NCBI GenBank assembly: GCA_039000515.1
Contig: JBCFYV010000898.1
Span: forward strand, 83,934 to 147,933
Origin: Timema cristinae
Lineage: Eukaryota; Arthropoda; Insecta; Phasmatodea; Timematidae
Direction of reading: 5' to 3'
Length of the DNA stretch: 64,000 nt
Shown: positions 1 through 12,484 of the stretch, piece after piece
How the letters are laid out: each line of letters opens with the position of its first letter
How positions within the stretch are numbered: the stretch's first letter is position 1
Translations under genes and position numbers: made by a program
The notes under the pieces: generated by a model
Told to the model about the DNA's origin: nothing
The model's input: the letters and a program-made list of their open reading frames with translations, nothing else
The model's database searches: none

Positions 1-890
1 AAGAAAAAAAACACTTTAATCTAAGATGTTCTCGTATTAACAAACTGATTGTCTTATTTACTCTATGTACAACTACTATAATCACCCAAGGCCAACAAGG
101 GTGAGGATTACTACCGAGATAGTAATCGCCCGCCTCCATCTGGAAGATCAATCTGTAAGTAAATCCAGTTCAAGATCAGGGCGTTCTCCCTCCTCAACAA
201 TTTGCCATGCCTCAAAACAGTCAACTTAATTAAGGACCCGGTTCTAAATTTAATAATAATTTTAAGATAGCAAAACCACAACCCACTGATCCTTAGACAA
301 TACAAATATTTTAAGATATTTGTATGACCATCTCGCGTCCGGCTGTAAAGAGTACTATCATCCTAGACCTGTTAATCCTGCTTTATTTTAGTTTTCATTT
401 TAAAGTTTAATAATTTAGCAGACTAGCAGCAGATCAAAATTTACTCAATTTCAAGAAACGTAACCATAAATATCACTAAAATACTGGTTGTTTTAGATTC
501 ATTCGGGCGTCACCCAGTTCAGTCGATGTCTATTTTTACTATAAAGAATAATGAAACCTTTTAATCGTGTTAGGTCCACCAGGCACTCAGTTAATCACCC
601 ATTCCCAAGTAAACACAATTACCTACGTAAATTACACCTCTCCCTCTGAAATCAACTACCACGAAGACCCCTCCAACCCAAGAAACAGGCACCAACATAC
701 CATTCTTTCGACAAACTTAGCTCATCGCTAAGAATGCACCTCCAAAGCACACAGCCTAGAACCACCTAGTAAGAAGACTGACGAGACATTCCACAAATAC
801 CAACCAATTGTGCGAGAGACCGTATGAACATATAACATCTAATTATCAAGCTTGAAGGAAATACATAAAACTGTTTCAGGTAGACGACCT
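1..890. other. AT-rich non-coding stretch, nothing recognised
   Basis: I see no credible coding exon, structural RNA or bounded repeat here. Short open frames lack family motifs. Confidence 0.4.
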
Positions 891-896
891 TTGTTT

Positions 897-946
897 AGTA
901 ATAATAATAATAATAATAATAATAATAGTAATAATGATAATAATAT
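897..946. repeat. (TAA)n microsatellite
   Basis: A run of TAA trinucleotides with a few interruptions (TAG, TGA). Similar TAA/ATT tails follow the tRNA-type SINEs in this window, so this may be an old SINE tail. Confidence 0.85.
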
Positions 947-1034
947 CGTCTTCATTTGAGCAAAGTTAAGGCTAGTGCCTTTTCTTACACCTACACCACT
1001 TAATAATAAAGAACATACATTTAATACTTATGTG

Positions 1035-1150
1035 ACCCGCCTCGGTGGCGTAGTTAGCTGGAGCGCTAGTTTAGTGTTGAGCTAGACTGCCGAGGATGGG
1101 GATATCGAGGTTTGAATATCGGTCAGGTGAACTGGGAGTGGTTTAACAAA
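1035..1150 (+). mobile_element. tRNA-derived SINE head
   Basis: The stretch has the promoter layout of a tRNA-derived SINE. A GGTGGCGTAGTTAGC-like box A lies near 1043-1060 and a GAGGTTTGAATATCGG box B near 1108-1123. The same head occurs at 35.85 kb and 37.07 kb. It is cut by a LINE reverse-transcriptase fragment immediately downstream, and the SINE body appears to resume near 1310. Confidence 0.6.
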
Positions 1151-1158
1151 GGATATAT

Positions 1159-1300
1159 TTAATAGATGTGCTGGGGAAGACAAATATATTTGGAAATCGT
1201 CTGTGTACAGATGACGTTTAGTGACCTGCAGACAAGCCGGTAGGTCATTAATAAATATGTAAAAAAACTGTGGTCCAAGAAATGACCCCAAGACATCACT
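1159..1300 (-). pseudogene. LINE reverse-transcriptase fragment
   Basis: On the minus strand the open frame carries the palm region of a jockey/I-type LINE reverse transcriptase. A GSxLGP-like turn is followed by a FINDLP-type block, then HLYTDDFQIYL, where the YxDD catalytic box reads YTDD instead of the usual YADD. Only about 45 codons remain and no other RT block is nearby, so it is a dead fragment nested between SINE pieces. Confidence 0.65.
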
Positions 1301-1309
1301 ATAACAATA

Positions 1310-1545
1310 GACTAGACCGTTGGTGACAGGCAGATCGGGGTTTAAATCCCAGTCAGGTGTGGTGAGATGGTTTTTTTTTCAAAATGGTTTTCCACTCTCT
1401 CTATACGCAAATGGGGGATAAACTTCCTCTAAATTCAACCTTCCTTGTCCCTAGCTCATTAGCGCTATCAGTACATATGCGTATAACGTGAACAGGTAGT
1501 AAGACGCAGTTCTGAAAAAAATAAACATATATACACGCGGACAAA
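1310..1545 (+). mobile_element. tRNA-derived SINE body and tail
   Basis: It contains a box-B-like GGGGTTTAAATCCC, then the body 'ttttccactctc...cttcctctaaattcaacc', and ends in 'gcgtataacgtgaacaggtagtaagacgc'. The same tail closes SINE copies near 18.9, 36.06, 37.5 and 42.45 kb, which defines a local SINE family. Confidence 0.6.
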
Positions 1546-1867
1546 CATAGCTGCAAAACTTTTTTTATTTTTTTAGTTTGGGTGCACACAAAATATATAA
1601 AAATCCATCATTATATCAAAGTCTAAAATGTTTACGATTACAATACCCTCTCTAAGCGATAACGTAAAGATTGAATCTATATTTAAGTGTGCCAGCAGTG
1701 ATATAACCTCCAAATAGATAGATAAAACTTGTATTTGATCATGTACGTGTTTGATATCTTATCATGAGATAGCAGACATCTAATGACGTGTTTTGTCAAG
1801 ACACGTGAAAGTCATTTTATTACTGTTCAGTGTCTGTCTCGTGCCTCTATTAACAGCGAGTTGTCAA

Positions 1868-1990
1868 CCTCGCCGGTCTTGGGGTAAAGTGCTTACCTCA
1901 GGATCCGATGTTCATGGGTTCAAACCCAGAGGGGTCAACGGATTTGTTGGGGGGGGGGGGGGACAAAAATCCATATCGCAACTTCCTTCT
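1868..1990 (+). mobile_element. tRNA-like SINE head with G-tract
   Basis: A tRNA-like sequence with box A (GGTCTTGGGGTAAAGTG) and box B (GGGTTCAAACCC), followed by a run of about 14 G and a non-tRNA body. It cannot fold into a complete functional tRNA, so a SINE head is the better reading. Confidence 0.5.
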
Positions 1991-2281
1991 GAGGAGAGAA
2001 GTAACGCTGTCGGTCCCATGTAGATTATGGCATTTAAAAGAACCCTGGAAGTTATGTGAAACTAGCTTTCACGACAAAATGGTTAGACCCTTTCACTCTC
2101 GATCATGACATTCTCGTGTTCAGAAAGTGTGCTTAAGTACTTGAGATAAATAAATAAACATTGAGTTCGACTTTGTAAGCTATCTTCCAGTTGACCACAA
2201 CCACTGGTATCGTGGTCAAATTAGACTTGATTCCCCCCTGTCCTCGCTGATTGTCAGTTCTGGTAAAGTGAGAGTGATTAC

Positions 2282-2413
2282 CTTAATCTTGTTGACCCGG
2301 CGAGCCACGCCCACCACCTTGAGACCCTGTTTGACCAGCTCCTTGGCCACACCTGCCCCTATCCCGGAACTGGCTCCGGTGACCAAAGCAACTCTTCCAG
2401 ACCAGCGCTCCAT
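2282..2413 (-). CDS. First coding exon of a short-chain dehydrogenase/reductase (SDR)
   Basis: The 44-codon minus-strand exon starts at an ATG at 2413. It encodes the N-terminal Rossmann fold of a classical SDR: a VALVTGASSGIG glycine-rich dinucleotide-binding motif (TGxxxGIG), the following helix, and a VVGVARR second strand whose basic residues suggest NADP(H) preference. It ends in AAG followed by GTAATC, a plausible 5' splice site, and downstream codons in the same frame lose similarity and hit a stop. The layout matches insect farnesol dehydrogenase/DHRS11-like genes. Further exons would lie at lower coordinates, but none was found within the window, so the gene runs off the left edge or is a fragment. 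The glycine motif is undamaged. Confidence 0.7.
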
Positions 2414-2599
2414 GCTACCCCTTTGTAGTTCACCACCCGCTTTAATAGCAAAAGATGATGTAAACGTTCCTGCTCCACTCGCTAGACTGAAAGAGATATA
2501 CTTGAAGATATACTTGAAGATTATGTACTCCTGATATCGCTTGCTATCTCTGCCACAACACTCGCATCATCTTATCTATAAAACATTTTGAGCCTTCAT

Positions 2600-3688
2600 T
2601 CAATACACACTCATTGAGTAATCAATAAATAATCAAATGATAGCCAACCTGAATGGGTTTTAAAATGTCCGATTACACTTCTTTTATTACTTGGAATGAG
2701 ATAATGAAGCCACTTGATATTTAGTAATAATCATTTTTAAAATATTGGTAATGAGAGAGTACTTTTAATAATCTGATAAGAAATTAAAAAATGTTTGTCG
2801 TGTTAAATAAAGATGGTTGAATTTCAATATGATTTGATTCGCATTCATGATGTCAATTATAAATATCAATTTTAAGATTGTGAGTCAATTAAAAAAATCA
2901 TTACAAAAGTGTCAACATTATTAAATAATTAAACCTTACAAAGGAAACAATAAATACCACAGTTTCGTCCAACTAGCAAATACTTAACGACACACTACAA
3001 TTTCCTGACTGATCATTTTATATATTTATCATGTGTTTGCAAGACATTGAATAAATAGCAATATACATTTTGTGAAATGTTGTAATGATACTGATTTGGA
3101 CCCCTCTCATATATGTAAAGGGTCCATAATACAAGGGGTAGGTCATATATAAGCCACTTGTGCTTATGAATATATAGCAGTAACACAGAAAACAGTGCTG
3201 GTAGCATAAATCAACAGTAGCATTAATACGAATTATTAACAATGCCAGTAATAGGGAATAGTCACATAATTCTAAACGGCATGGTACTCAAAACACGGAA
3301 CGTGTAATGTTACAAAGAAATAATCTGTAATCCAACTAAACTGTATCATATAAAATTATATCATCAGTGCCGAAGATAAAATTGCTTTAATAAATCGTGT
3401 GCAGCAATAAAAAAATTATTTATTCAATTAAAATATCAGATTGTAAAACCGCATCATAATAATTGGCGCTCGATCACGGGGCTATAAATACCCATTAACT
3501 CACAATACAAATCCAGTACGCAATACTCGACGCCCAGTCGCGGGGCATAATAATACCGTACCGCTTTAATTGGGGCTCGATCACGGGACAATTACCAGCG
3601 GTATCACTTTAATCGGCGCCCTTCGCTGACTCGTAGCGTTGTAATTAGCGCCCAACGTGGACCGATTAATTCAATAATATTATAATGT
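2600..3688. other. Non-coding AT-rich stretch
   Basis: No convincing exon is seen. Around 3460-3670 the phrase 'gcgctcgatcacggggc' and close variants recur, suggesting a degenerate older repeat ahead of the 60-bp minisatellite. Confidence 0.35.
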
Positions 3689-4090
3689 AGACAACATATT
3701 ACATACAATAGTTATGTCCAAAGGAAGGTTGTGTCATGGGGTTAATGTTAACAACATATTACATACAATAGTTATGTCCAAAGGAAGGTTGTGTCATGGG
3801 GTTAATGTTAACAACATATTACATACAATAGCTATGTCCAAAGGAAGGTTGTGTCATGGTGGTATTGTTAACAACATATTACATACAATAGTTATGTCCA
3901 AAGGAAGGTTGTGTCATGGTGGTATTGTTAACAACATATTACATACAATAGCTATGTCCAAAGGAAGGTTGTGTCATGGTGGTATTGTTAACAACATATT
4001 ACATACAATAGTTATGTCCAAAGGAAGGTTGTGTCATGGTGGTATTGTTAACAACATATTACATACAATAGCTATGTCCAAAGCAAAATA
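3689..4090 (+). repeat. 60-bp minisatellite, about 6.5 copies
   Basis: Consecutive 60-bp units are nearly identical, each containing 'atgtccaaaggaaggttgtg' and 'aacaacatattacatacaat'. The period is a multiple of three and lacks stops, so the array reads open for about 125 codons. That open frame is a by-product of the period: the repeated 20-residue unit resembles no protein. Units alternate GTT and GCT before ATGTCC in all but the first pair, giving a 120-bp higher-order period. Confidence 0.95.
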
Positions 4091-4099
4091 GTGTGAATA

Positions 4100-4760
4100 T
4101 GAGTCATATAAAAGATTAACTTTTATTCGTTTTTATTATTTGTTTCATTGATTACGATTTTGACCCCATAAAGTAATATCTTAAGGATCTGGAGTCTGGT
4201 TGTTGGGTTTATCGGACAAAACAACGCGTAAGCATCATTATAGCTGTAAAAGAATAATACATATTCAAAATTTGGATTTTATTATTTTTAAATCTTGAAT
4301 TTTAATTTTTTTCTAATCCACCTATTTGGAATAAGTTTTATAAATAGTTCAAGGAGTTGTAGCATTAGACGTGCCCATCCCTGATAAATGTAAGAAACTA
4401 TGTGCTCTAAGTGGAAATATCTCACAGTACATATGTTATAAGACAATGTGAGTGCACGCGTCAAGTACTCAGGAATATCACCACTTGATTTAATTAACAC
4501 CTTTGAAAAAAGACAAATGTAGAATGTTCCGAGTTGCTCAATGGAGATAAATAAACTCTGAGACAGATATAGATGGAAAACACTTCAAAGATAACAATCG
4601 TCCCCAGCACATTGGGGTTAGAATCGGTCCGTGCAGAAAGGAACCAAGTCCATTTTTTTTTATTCCGACCAATGGTTTTGATGGTGATTTAGCGATTGTT
4701 GGTAAAAGGAACTAAGTCATACTATCCCATGAGGTAGCAATAGTATATGTACAGTATATA
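4100..4760. other. Non-coding stretch, nothing recognised
   Basis: I find no conserved motif, exon or tandem structure between the minisatellite and the first LINE copy. Confidence 0.35.
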
Positions 4761-4770
4761 AACACACCAT

Positions 4771-6400
4771 GTATTTAATACATCTTGATGGTGTCGTGTT
4801 GTCCTTTTTGGGGCAGTTTGGGGTGAGGTGTGTTCTAAGACAAATCATAAATCTGGGCATACTCGGACAGTTGAACTTTGTGTGACCATGACGCTGAAAC
4901 ATGTGGCATTGCATAAACGTGTTTCAGGGAAGGATGAAGTGCTCTACCATAATTCTCGTCTGATTTACGTACCTACCTCAAAAGATAGTGGTGTGAGCTA
5001 CGGTTTTAGCAAGCGACACCAAAAATGTCGGTAGTAGTGTCACAGACTGAGCGATTTTTGTCGCTTCTGCCTTTCGTCTAAACTGGTGCACGTCAGTCAC
5101 TACGTAACATACGTCAATCACATCAGCTTTTATGTCCTCAAGGTCCATGTTTGGTGGCAGTCCCTCTATTACTACTTTCACCGGCTTGTCGCGTGGTAGG
5201 GAGTAGCTGTAGAACTCCTGGTTCATTTCCATTGGTAGGATTTGAACCAGTTTGAAGTCGCGGGTCAAGTTGTTTTAAATCTTTAATCCATCTTCAATGT
5301 AACTTACTCCTGTGGTGGTGTCAGTGTCTTTGGCTATACCGGTTATCATTTTATAGCTACAGTCACTATTGGTGGAAGTCTCTCTTTCTTGTTGGTGTCT
5401 GTCTGTGTTGAGGGTGTGTAGTTGTTTATTTGTGTCTCAGTATCCAGAGGTTGGTATTTGTTATCGACTGTCGTGAATGTTATCTTAGATTTTGTATTGT
5501 CTGAGTTTCTACATTTCCTCCTGTGTTTCACTTTGTCAATTAGGGTGAATGGTCCATTGCCGTCTTGATCTGTCTCCATGTCGGTTGTATCCGGGGTAGC
5601 CTCTGATGTTGAAAAGTTGGCATTTCTGTTTGTTCATGGCTTAGTGAAAATTAGTGTGGTATTATTTGTATCGAGTGGTGCCGCGGCCATTTCGCGCAGC
5701 CCTGTCAATAGCAGGCTAGTGGTGCACAGGTTTGATGGTGAGTGGGGGCTCTCCCTCCCTGTGGTGTGTTGTTGTGTATGTCATCAAGACGGTCACCGAC
5801 TGCAAGGTATTGCTTTGCAGCCGGCCGCGTTTTATGTCTTTCAGCTACTGGTTGGCACAGTTATGATCAACGAAGCTTAAGACCCACGCAGACCGTCTCA
5901 GACTCTGTTGTGAAGGGGGATGGAATTAATTCATTGTCTGGCAGCGGCTTCCTCTCCGGTGTCCTCGTAGTCCTCTTCATAAACAGCAGACGCGTCCGAC
6001 CTCCTCGGAATCTCGTAAGCAAGTGATCCGAATCTATAGCAGTTTTTTAAAACAATGGGTCTATATATGTTGACCTTCCCGGAACACACCACCCTGCCAC
6101 GTGAACTATCAAATGTGAGCGCACATAAGAGCGATAGTCTGTTCTTCTTGCAGACAACGCCAATAAATATTTTAGGCCCGTAGGGCGCAGGCCCTCCTCC
6201 ATTCCCCTAGCGCTTCAAGCCTAATGCTTTTAGCTGCTAGTCCTGCTTGTCTTCATCTTTAATAAGGGACTTCTAACCTCTAAGTTTTCTTCCTCTTAGT
6301 CTCTTTCTTGTTTTCACCCTCATTAAAGATTCTACATTTCTTCTTACTCATCAGATTTTGACCATTCCAAGCCAATCTGTTCCTCACTTTATCTCTCATT
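4771..6400 (-). pseudogene. Jockey-like LINE copy A: 5' UTR and ORF1 (gag-like), truncated
   Basis: Reading on the minus strand from about 6400, this copy holds a 5' leader, a broken ORF1 and the start of the zinc-knuckle region. The ORF1 piece at 4978-5268 contains a YSYSLPRDKPVKVVIEGLPP block and a CYVVTDV block, typical of jockey ORF1 proteins that bind LINE RNA. Near 4800-4900, CxxF/C...HGHTKFNC-type zinc knuckles follow (the first cysteine pattern is partly lost). Several frameshifts separate the pieces. It is about 90% identical to copy B and is truncated at about 4771, next to 'taatacatcttgatgg', which copy B also contains near 8660. Confidence 0.75.
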
Positions 6401-6404
6401 TAGT

Positions 6405-9400
6405 GGGATTATCTTTAATTATACAGTTGGAGAGCTAGTCCTGGAGATTGAGATATCTTTGCAAAGCAAGTGATGCATAATTTATATTTTTATTTGCTAC
6501 GTAGAGAATAGTGTCATCAGAAAATGTCTAACCTGAACATTATCGTGAGTAGTTATTTGTTACATAAAAGTTGTATAAGGGCGGTGCTAGTGTTGAACAC
6601 AGCGGCACCCCTGCTTTTACAGTATGTGTCTGTGATCTCTTGCCATTCATAACCACCTGAAATCACCCCGTCTATGGTAGCTATCTGGAAAATTTACCAT
6701 TTTGGATAGTTAAATTTTATTAATTTCTGATTGAGTCCCAGGTACCAATCTTTGTAAAAAGCTTTCTCGACGTCTAGGAAAATAGCTATTACGTTTTTTA
6801 ATGCATTAGATACTTCTTCTACAATGTTTATCGTTGGATGGGTTGTGGAATAGTGGTTTATAAATCCAAACTAAAGTTTGGGAATAACACCTATCCTATT
6901 ATTTATTATTTTCATTCTTTTAAGTATTAATATTTCGTAAACTTTACTAAGAGTCGTAAGTAAACTGATCGGACTTCTGTTCTGAGGGAACATCGGGTCC
7001 TTTCAAGGTTTGGGGATTGTTATTAATCTAGCCAGCTTACAGTCATACGGGAAATAGAGAATCAGTAATGAGTTTAGTAAAGCCAATCGCGCTAGTACAA
7101 ATCTCCCAGACATTTGTTTTAGTATCTCGTTAGTCAAGTAGTCGTGTCCTGGCGTTTATTACTAATTTGGTCCATTATAGTGGAATGTGCTATTTAAAAT
7201 TGATTACCTCTGCTCGAGTGACGTTTGGTCCTTTCAAATAGTACCTGACTGTTCTAGTCACGTCTCTGGTAAAGTCGTATATAAGTGTCCAAATCCGGGT
7301 ATTGTTGTTGGAGGTCGTGTTGTATGGGTGTCCTAGTGGTGTTCATCCGTAAGGCTTCATGCACTGTAGCCGTGAGGGTAAGGTCGTGTAAGGTAGCGTT
7401 AGCCTGTTCTATTTACTCTATATTATGTATTTCTGGTAAAGTTTCCTCTAGTGTCTGCCTAAACTCGACCCAGTCACAAGTTATTGTTGTTTGTTTGAGT
7501 CCCCTTATCTCAAAGTTAGTGTCCATCTTAACCACACTGAATATAGGAGTGTAGTCCGTATCCATTTCCTTTAATACCACCATATACTCTGTGGTTACAC
7601 CAATGTTAGTCAATGTCACGTCTATGATATCGGGCCTGTGTAGATAATTTTAGGGATAAAATGTAGGTTTGTTAGGGGCAAAAATTACGTAGTCGTGAGT
7701 TTCTGCGTGGTCTGCTAAAATTCGTCCGTTACCAGTGGCTACTCGGCTGATCCAAAGAGTGTTTTAAAGTTAAGATCGCCCACCAAAACAGTTTGTTTGC
7801 GTCTGTGATTTCGTCTAAGTCTTGTGGTAGTGGCGTCTCTGTCGGGGGTTTGTATATGGCCGCGAACAGGACACCCTCGTCACTAGTATTTACATTTATT
7901 CCAATAGCTTCTGTATTCTGGAGATTTTGAAAGTGATGATGATAGTGAGGTAGATGGGTCTTGATCAAGATAGCCGTGCCCCCTCTCCACCCTTGGGGTC
8001 TATCGTTTCTATACATAGTGTAGCCTTAAGAGTAGATATTTTTCTTTGGGTTTAGATGGGTCTCATTTATTAAGGCAATATCTATTTAATTAACTTTGAA
8101 AATATCTTTTAATTCCTTATCTTTTGTGAGTATCCCGTTCGCGTTCCATAATAAATCACAAAGCATGTCTTCCGTCACCATCACGTTTGTGTTAGTCATA
8201 GTCGGTCGAGAAGTATTTTGTCACTCCTTCTAGAGGTATTATAGGTTTTTCAGTTTTGTTGGTCGCCTCTATAAGTCTAATGAGGTATGGTCTGAAGTGT
8301 GTGATTATTATGGCAATGTTTAGGTCCTTGGGCAGGTTGATGAGATAGTTTAAGTCTGAGAGTGAGGAAGTGGTGTTTTCTTGTTGTGGCTGTCTTTTGC
8401 GCCCCACCGTAACATCGGTAGAGGAGCGGTATATAGAGGCGGCCTCTACGGTTTATTAGCTGATGGGCCCGGGAGTGGTTGGTTGGTCTTAGGGACAGTT
8501 TGACGGGTGCGCGGGATAGAAGAGTAGTTATTCCCGGTGAAAGGTGGGGGCGCTGTCCGTGTGGGTCGCGTCTGTCATGTGTTGAGTTGTATTTTTGGCC
8601 TACAGCAGTTGCCAATATACTGGGCATTTGCTGTAGCTATCCTATGTGGGCCCTTGTAATTAATACATCTTGATGGTGTCGTGTTGTCCTTTTTGGGCAG
8701 TTTGGGGTGAGGTGTGTTCTAAGACACATCATAAATCTAGGCATGCTCAGACAGTTGAACATTGTGTGACCATGACGCTGAAACATGTGGCATTGCATAA
8801 ACGTGTTTCAGGGAAGGATGAAGTGCTCTACCATAATTCTCGTCTGATTTAAGTACCTAACTCAAAGGATAGTGGTGTGAGCTACGGTTTTAGCAAGCGA
8901 CACCAAAAATGTCGGTAGTAGGGTCACAGACTGAGTGATTTTTGTCGTTCTGCCTTTCGGCTAAACTGGCGCACGTCAGTCACTACGTAACATACGTCAA
9001 TATCATCAGCTTTTATGTCCTCAAGGTCCATGTTTGGTGGCAGTCCCTCTATTACTACTTTCACCGGCTTGTCGCGTGGTAGGGAGTAGCTGTAGAACTC
9101 CTGGTTCATTTCCATTGGTAGGATTTGAACCAGTTTGAAGTCGAGTGTCAAGTTGTTTTAAATCTTTAATCCATCTTCAATGTAACTTACTCCTGTGGTG
9201 GTGTCAGTGTCTTTGGCTATACCGGTTATCTTTTTATAGCTACAGTCACTATTGGTGGAAGTCTCTCTTTCTTGTTGGTGTCTGTCTGTGTTGAGGGTGT
9301 GTAGTTGTTTATTTGTGTCTCAGTATCCAGAGGTTGGTATTTGTAGTCACTGTCGTGAATGTTATTTTAGATTTTGTCTTGTCTGAGTTTCTACATTTCC

Positions 9401-10290
9401 TCCTGTGTTTCACTTTGTCAACTAGGGTGAATGGTCCGTTTCCGTCGTGATCTGTCTCCATGTTGGTTTTATCCGGGTTAGTCTCTTAATTTGAAAAGAT
9501 GGCATTTCTGTTTGTTCATGGCGTAGTGGAAACTAGTGTGGTGTTATTTGTATCGAGTGGTGCCGCGGCCATTTTGCGCAGCCCTGACAAGGGCAGGCAA
9601 GTGGTGCATGAGTGTGAGGGAGAGTGGGGGCTCTCCTCCCTGTGGTGTGTTGTTGTGTATGTCATCAAGATGGTCACCGACTGCAAGGTATTGCTTTGCA
9701 GCCGGCCGCGTTTTATGTCTTTCAGCTACTGGTTGGCACAGTTTTGATCAACGCAGCTTAAGACCCCCGCCGACCATTTCAGACTCTGTTGTGAAGGGGG
9801 ATGGAACTAAATTCGTTGTCTGGTGTCGGCTTCCTCTCAGGTGTCCTCGTAGTCCTCTTCATAAACAGCAGACGCGTCCGACCTCCTCGGAATCTCGTAG
9901 ACAAGTAATCCGAATCTATAGCAGTTTTTTAAAACTATGGGTCTATATATGTTGACCTTCCCGGAACACACCACCCTGCCACGTGAACTATCTAATGTGA
10001 GCGCTCATAAGAGCGATAGTCTGTTCTTCTTGCAGACAACGTCAATAAATATTTTAGGCCCGTAGGCCGCAGGCCCTCCTCCATTCCCCTAGCGCTTCAA
10101 GCCTAATGCATTAGCTGCTAGTCCTGCTTGTCTTCATCTTTAATAAGAGACTTCTAACCTCTAAATTTTCTTCCTTTTTTTTTTCTTTTTTTTGTTTCAC
10201 CCTCTTTAAAGATTTTAAATTTCTTCTTACTCATCAGATTTTCACCATTCCAAGCCAATCTCTTCCTTTGTTTATCTCTCATTCTGTAGT
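6405..10290 (-). pseudogene. Jockey-like LINE copy B: ORF1, endonuclease, partial reverse transcriptase
   Basis: On the minus strand the element runs from a 5' leader near 10290 through ORF1 (about 9950-8650, same gag-like blocks as copy A), an apurinic-type endonuclease (about 8400-7400) and part of the reverse transcriptase (about 7250-6430). The endonuclease frame shows WRGGTAILIK, FAAIYKPPTETPLP, a GDLN-like site spoiled by a frameshift near 7770, and a VTLTNIG block. The RT stretch shows an IAIFLDVEKAF motif (block A). Stops and indels interrupt every domain. The RT side is truncated where copy A begins, so the palm's second half and the 3' UTR are missing. Confidence 0.75.
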
Positions 10291-10900
10291 CTATTTTTTC
10301 TACTACTCTGCTTCTTCATCTACTGTATCACACCATCCCCGAGTCTTCTCCTTCTGTATCTCTTCTTTTCTAAATCCTTGTACGCGTCTTCACAAATGCT
10401 TTTAAAATCTCAATTGTGCCCACAACACATTTCCTTCTCCACACCAGACCACGATCTTGTATTTTCCTCACTAGCCAATCCTTGGGTCTTCATAATTCCT
10501 ACTTTAGGTCATGATGTGGTAAAAGGTATCTGAAATGCTGTCCACAATATTGTTCTTCACACCAGTTAAAAACGTATAACTTTCCCGGAAATTTTCCATG
10601 GCCACTCAGAAAGAGTAGCATAATGGTTGCCAATAATGTTATATTTTTATACTCACGTTAAAACAGATGAGAATAATCAAAAGTATATCTTCCTTTGAGA
10701 CTATTTAGCCTCTCATATTATCATTGTTCTAAAACGTCTTACTAGCACCCATCAGTCACTCAAATATTCTTAAAATTCCCTTTCGTATCCAAATGTCAAC
10801 CGGGATGACACCTCCCAGTATCACAACAGAATCTTGTAATACTGTCCTGTATGCCTATGTCACGATAATAGGTGCCTTCCTCTGCGCACTTATACACATA
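10290..10900. other. Pyrimidine-rich non-coding stretch
   Basis: The top strand is T/C-rich near 10290-10450, possibly a continuation of the LINE leader. No gene motif is seen. Confidence 0.3.
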
Positions 10901-10901
10901 A

Positions 10902-11664
10902 GGGCCGGTCTTATTACTCCTGGATAAATATTAATCTGGTAGATAAATATTTCGAAATGATGTTTAAGTTAAAAGTGCGTTTTATGACTGCCAGATAGCA
11001 TTTATCTTCCAGATAAAATATATTTATCTATCACATTTTTATTGGGAGGTTTAAGTACCTGATAACTTTTATCTGGAATATAAAATGGTTGTTGTGTTAG
11101 TGATTCATTGTTTTTAATGAAGTTTCGTCTATCAGAATCTGTTTTTAAGATAAAAACTTGGTTTACATGTTTAGTAAGCACAGGCCTGGGCTATAAATAT
11201 ATAAAGCTAGAACATTTAATTCCCACTTTTATATAAACTGACAAGCTGTTTGTAGAGTTATATTTATATAAGAGAATATATTATCAAAATGTTAGTACAA
11301 TAAATGAAATTTTGTAAACGTTGTACCCAACTATTTCCTCCATTTTGACAGACATCTTAGCTTCTGCGCCGTGATGACATCTGTTTCCTCTCACTCGTTT
11401 AGCCGCCATTATTTAACAAATGTTGAGCGTTGTCACCACTCGCTAGGTTGTAGTGCTATCAGCAGGGCTTATACGCATGCGCGCACAAGTAAAAACAGTA
11501 CCAACCTTCCATGTTCTGAATAAAAATATATTATCTTACAGATAGCTATCTGGCAGGTAAATTCAGTTCATAAGACGTTTAAAACATTAAAGTGGCTGAT
11601 AATTTTGATCTATTCGCCAACTTTAGCAATAGCAATATTTATCAGGTAGTCATATGACCGGCCC
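10902..11664. mobile_element. PIF/Harbinger-type MITE, 763 bp, TAA target duplication
   Basis: The left end reads GGGCCGGTC, then a TATnACT block and GATAAATATT. The right end, read in reverse, gives GGGCCGGTC with the same TATnACT and GATAAATATT blocks. TAA flanks both sides (10899-10901 and 11665-11667). Terminal inverted repeats plus a TAA duplication are the hallmark of PIF/Harbinger elements. There is no transposase gene inside, so it is non-autonomous. Further inward, 'ctgccagatagc' appears in inverted orientation near both ends, so the repeats extend about 120 bp imperfectly. An insertion-capable transposase would have to come in trans. Confidence 0.88.
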
Positions 11665-11669
11665 TAAGA

Positions 11670-12480
11670 GAGCTACTAATTATGGTATTGTTCTAGGAAT
11701 GATAGAGGTAGAATATCGAGGAAATGTATGAGCATTTGTTTAGGGGGAGAGTAGGCAACCATTTAGGGAAAACGACCCTCAATACACTCAGCTGGGGTTC
11801 AAACCTTTGACATTTTCATCACCGGCAACGAAGACTCATGATTTTGACCATATGATCACTGGAGCAGGTAACAATAATGTCAATACTGCTTGTATCAACA
11901 ATATTGTATTCGCTTATGTGTAGGTTTTAAGTATCAATATTATTATAACATAGCTTTGTTTACAACACTCTTTATTTATTCTTTTTACACTTATCAATTT
12001 ATAATTCAATAAAATTAAAAATGAGACCTGGACATTCTTTAAAAAGAATGTCTGCAGTGTAGGTAACATGACGAATAATAATATATTTCTATTTTTAAGG
12101 AGAAAATTTTCTCAGGGGTAGCTAACCAACGACATATTTCAAAATGTTTTTCAGAAAGGAAAAAATGGTTCAAAGAAAGGCCTAGTTCACATAGGCCCTA
12201 TGATTGTAATTGCTTTCATCCAAAATATTTTGAAAATGGCGTTAGCGTTTTTGTTAAAATCGAATATCTAGTCTGTGTTTTACATTATAACTAGCAAGGG
12301 CATAGAAAGGCCTTGGTCGGGAAGGGGAGCAGTGAGGGCTCCACAACCTCCCGGGAATTTGAGGTAGGCCTACTCCCATAGTATAAATACTTATAAAAAT
12401 AATATGTATTAACATTACTATAGGCCAAAGGTTTAACATTTTGTAGTGACCCCCTTAGGAAAACTAGCTTTCCACACCCT
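11670..12480. other. Non-coding stretch, nothing recognised
   Basis: No exon, RNA or bounded repeat was identified between the MITE and the 12.5-kb satellite. Confidence 0.35.
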
Positions 12481-12484
12481 AGCT

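Noticed and set aside
1868..1935. Functional tRNA gene
   Set aside because: Only A/B boxes match; a G tract and non-tRNA body follow directly.
3689..4090. CRISPR array
   Set aside because: Units are contiguous and lack variable spacers; the genome is eukaryotic.
3714..4091. 125-codon repetitive protein
   Set aside because: The frame exists only because the 60-bp repeat period is divisible by three and lacks stops.
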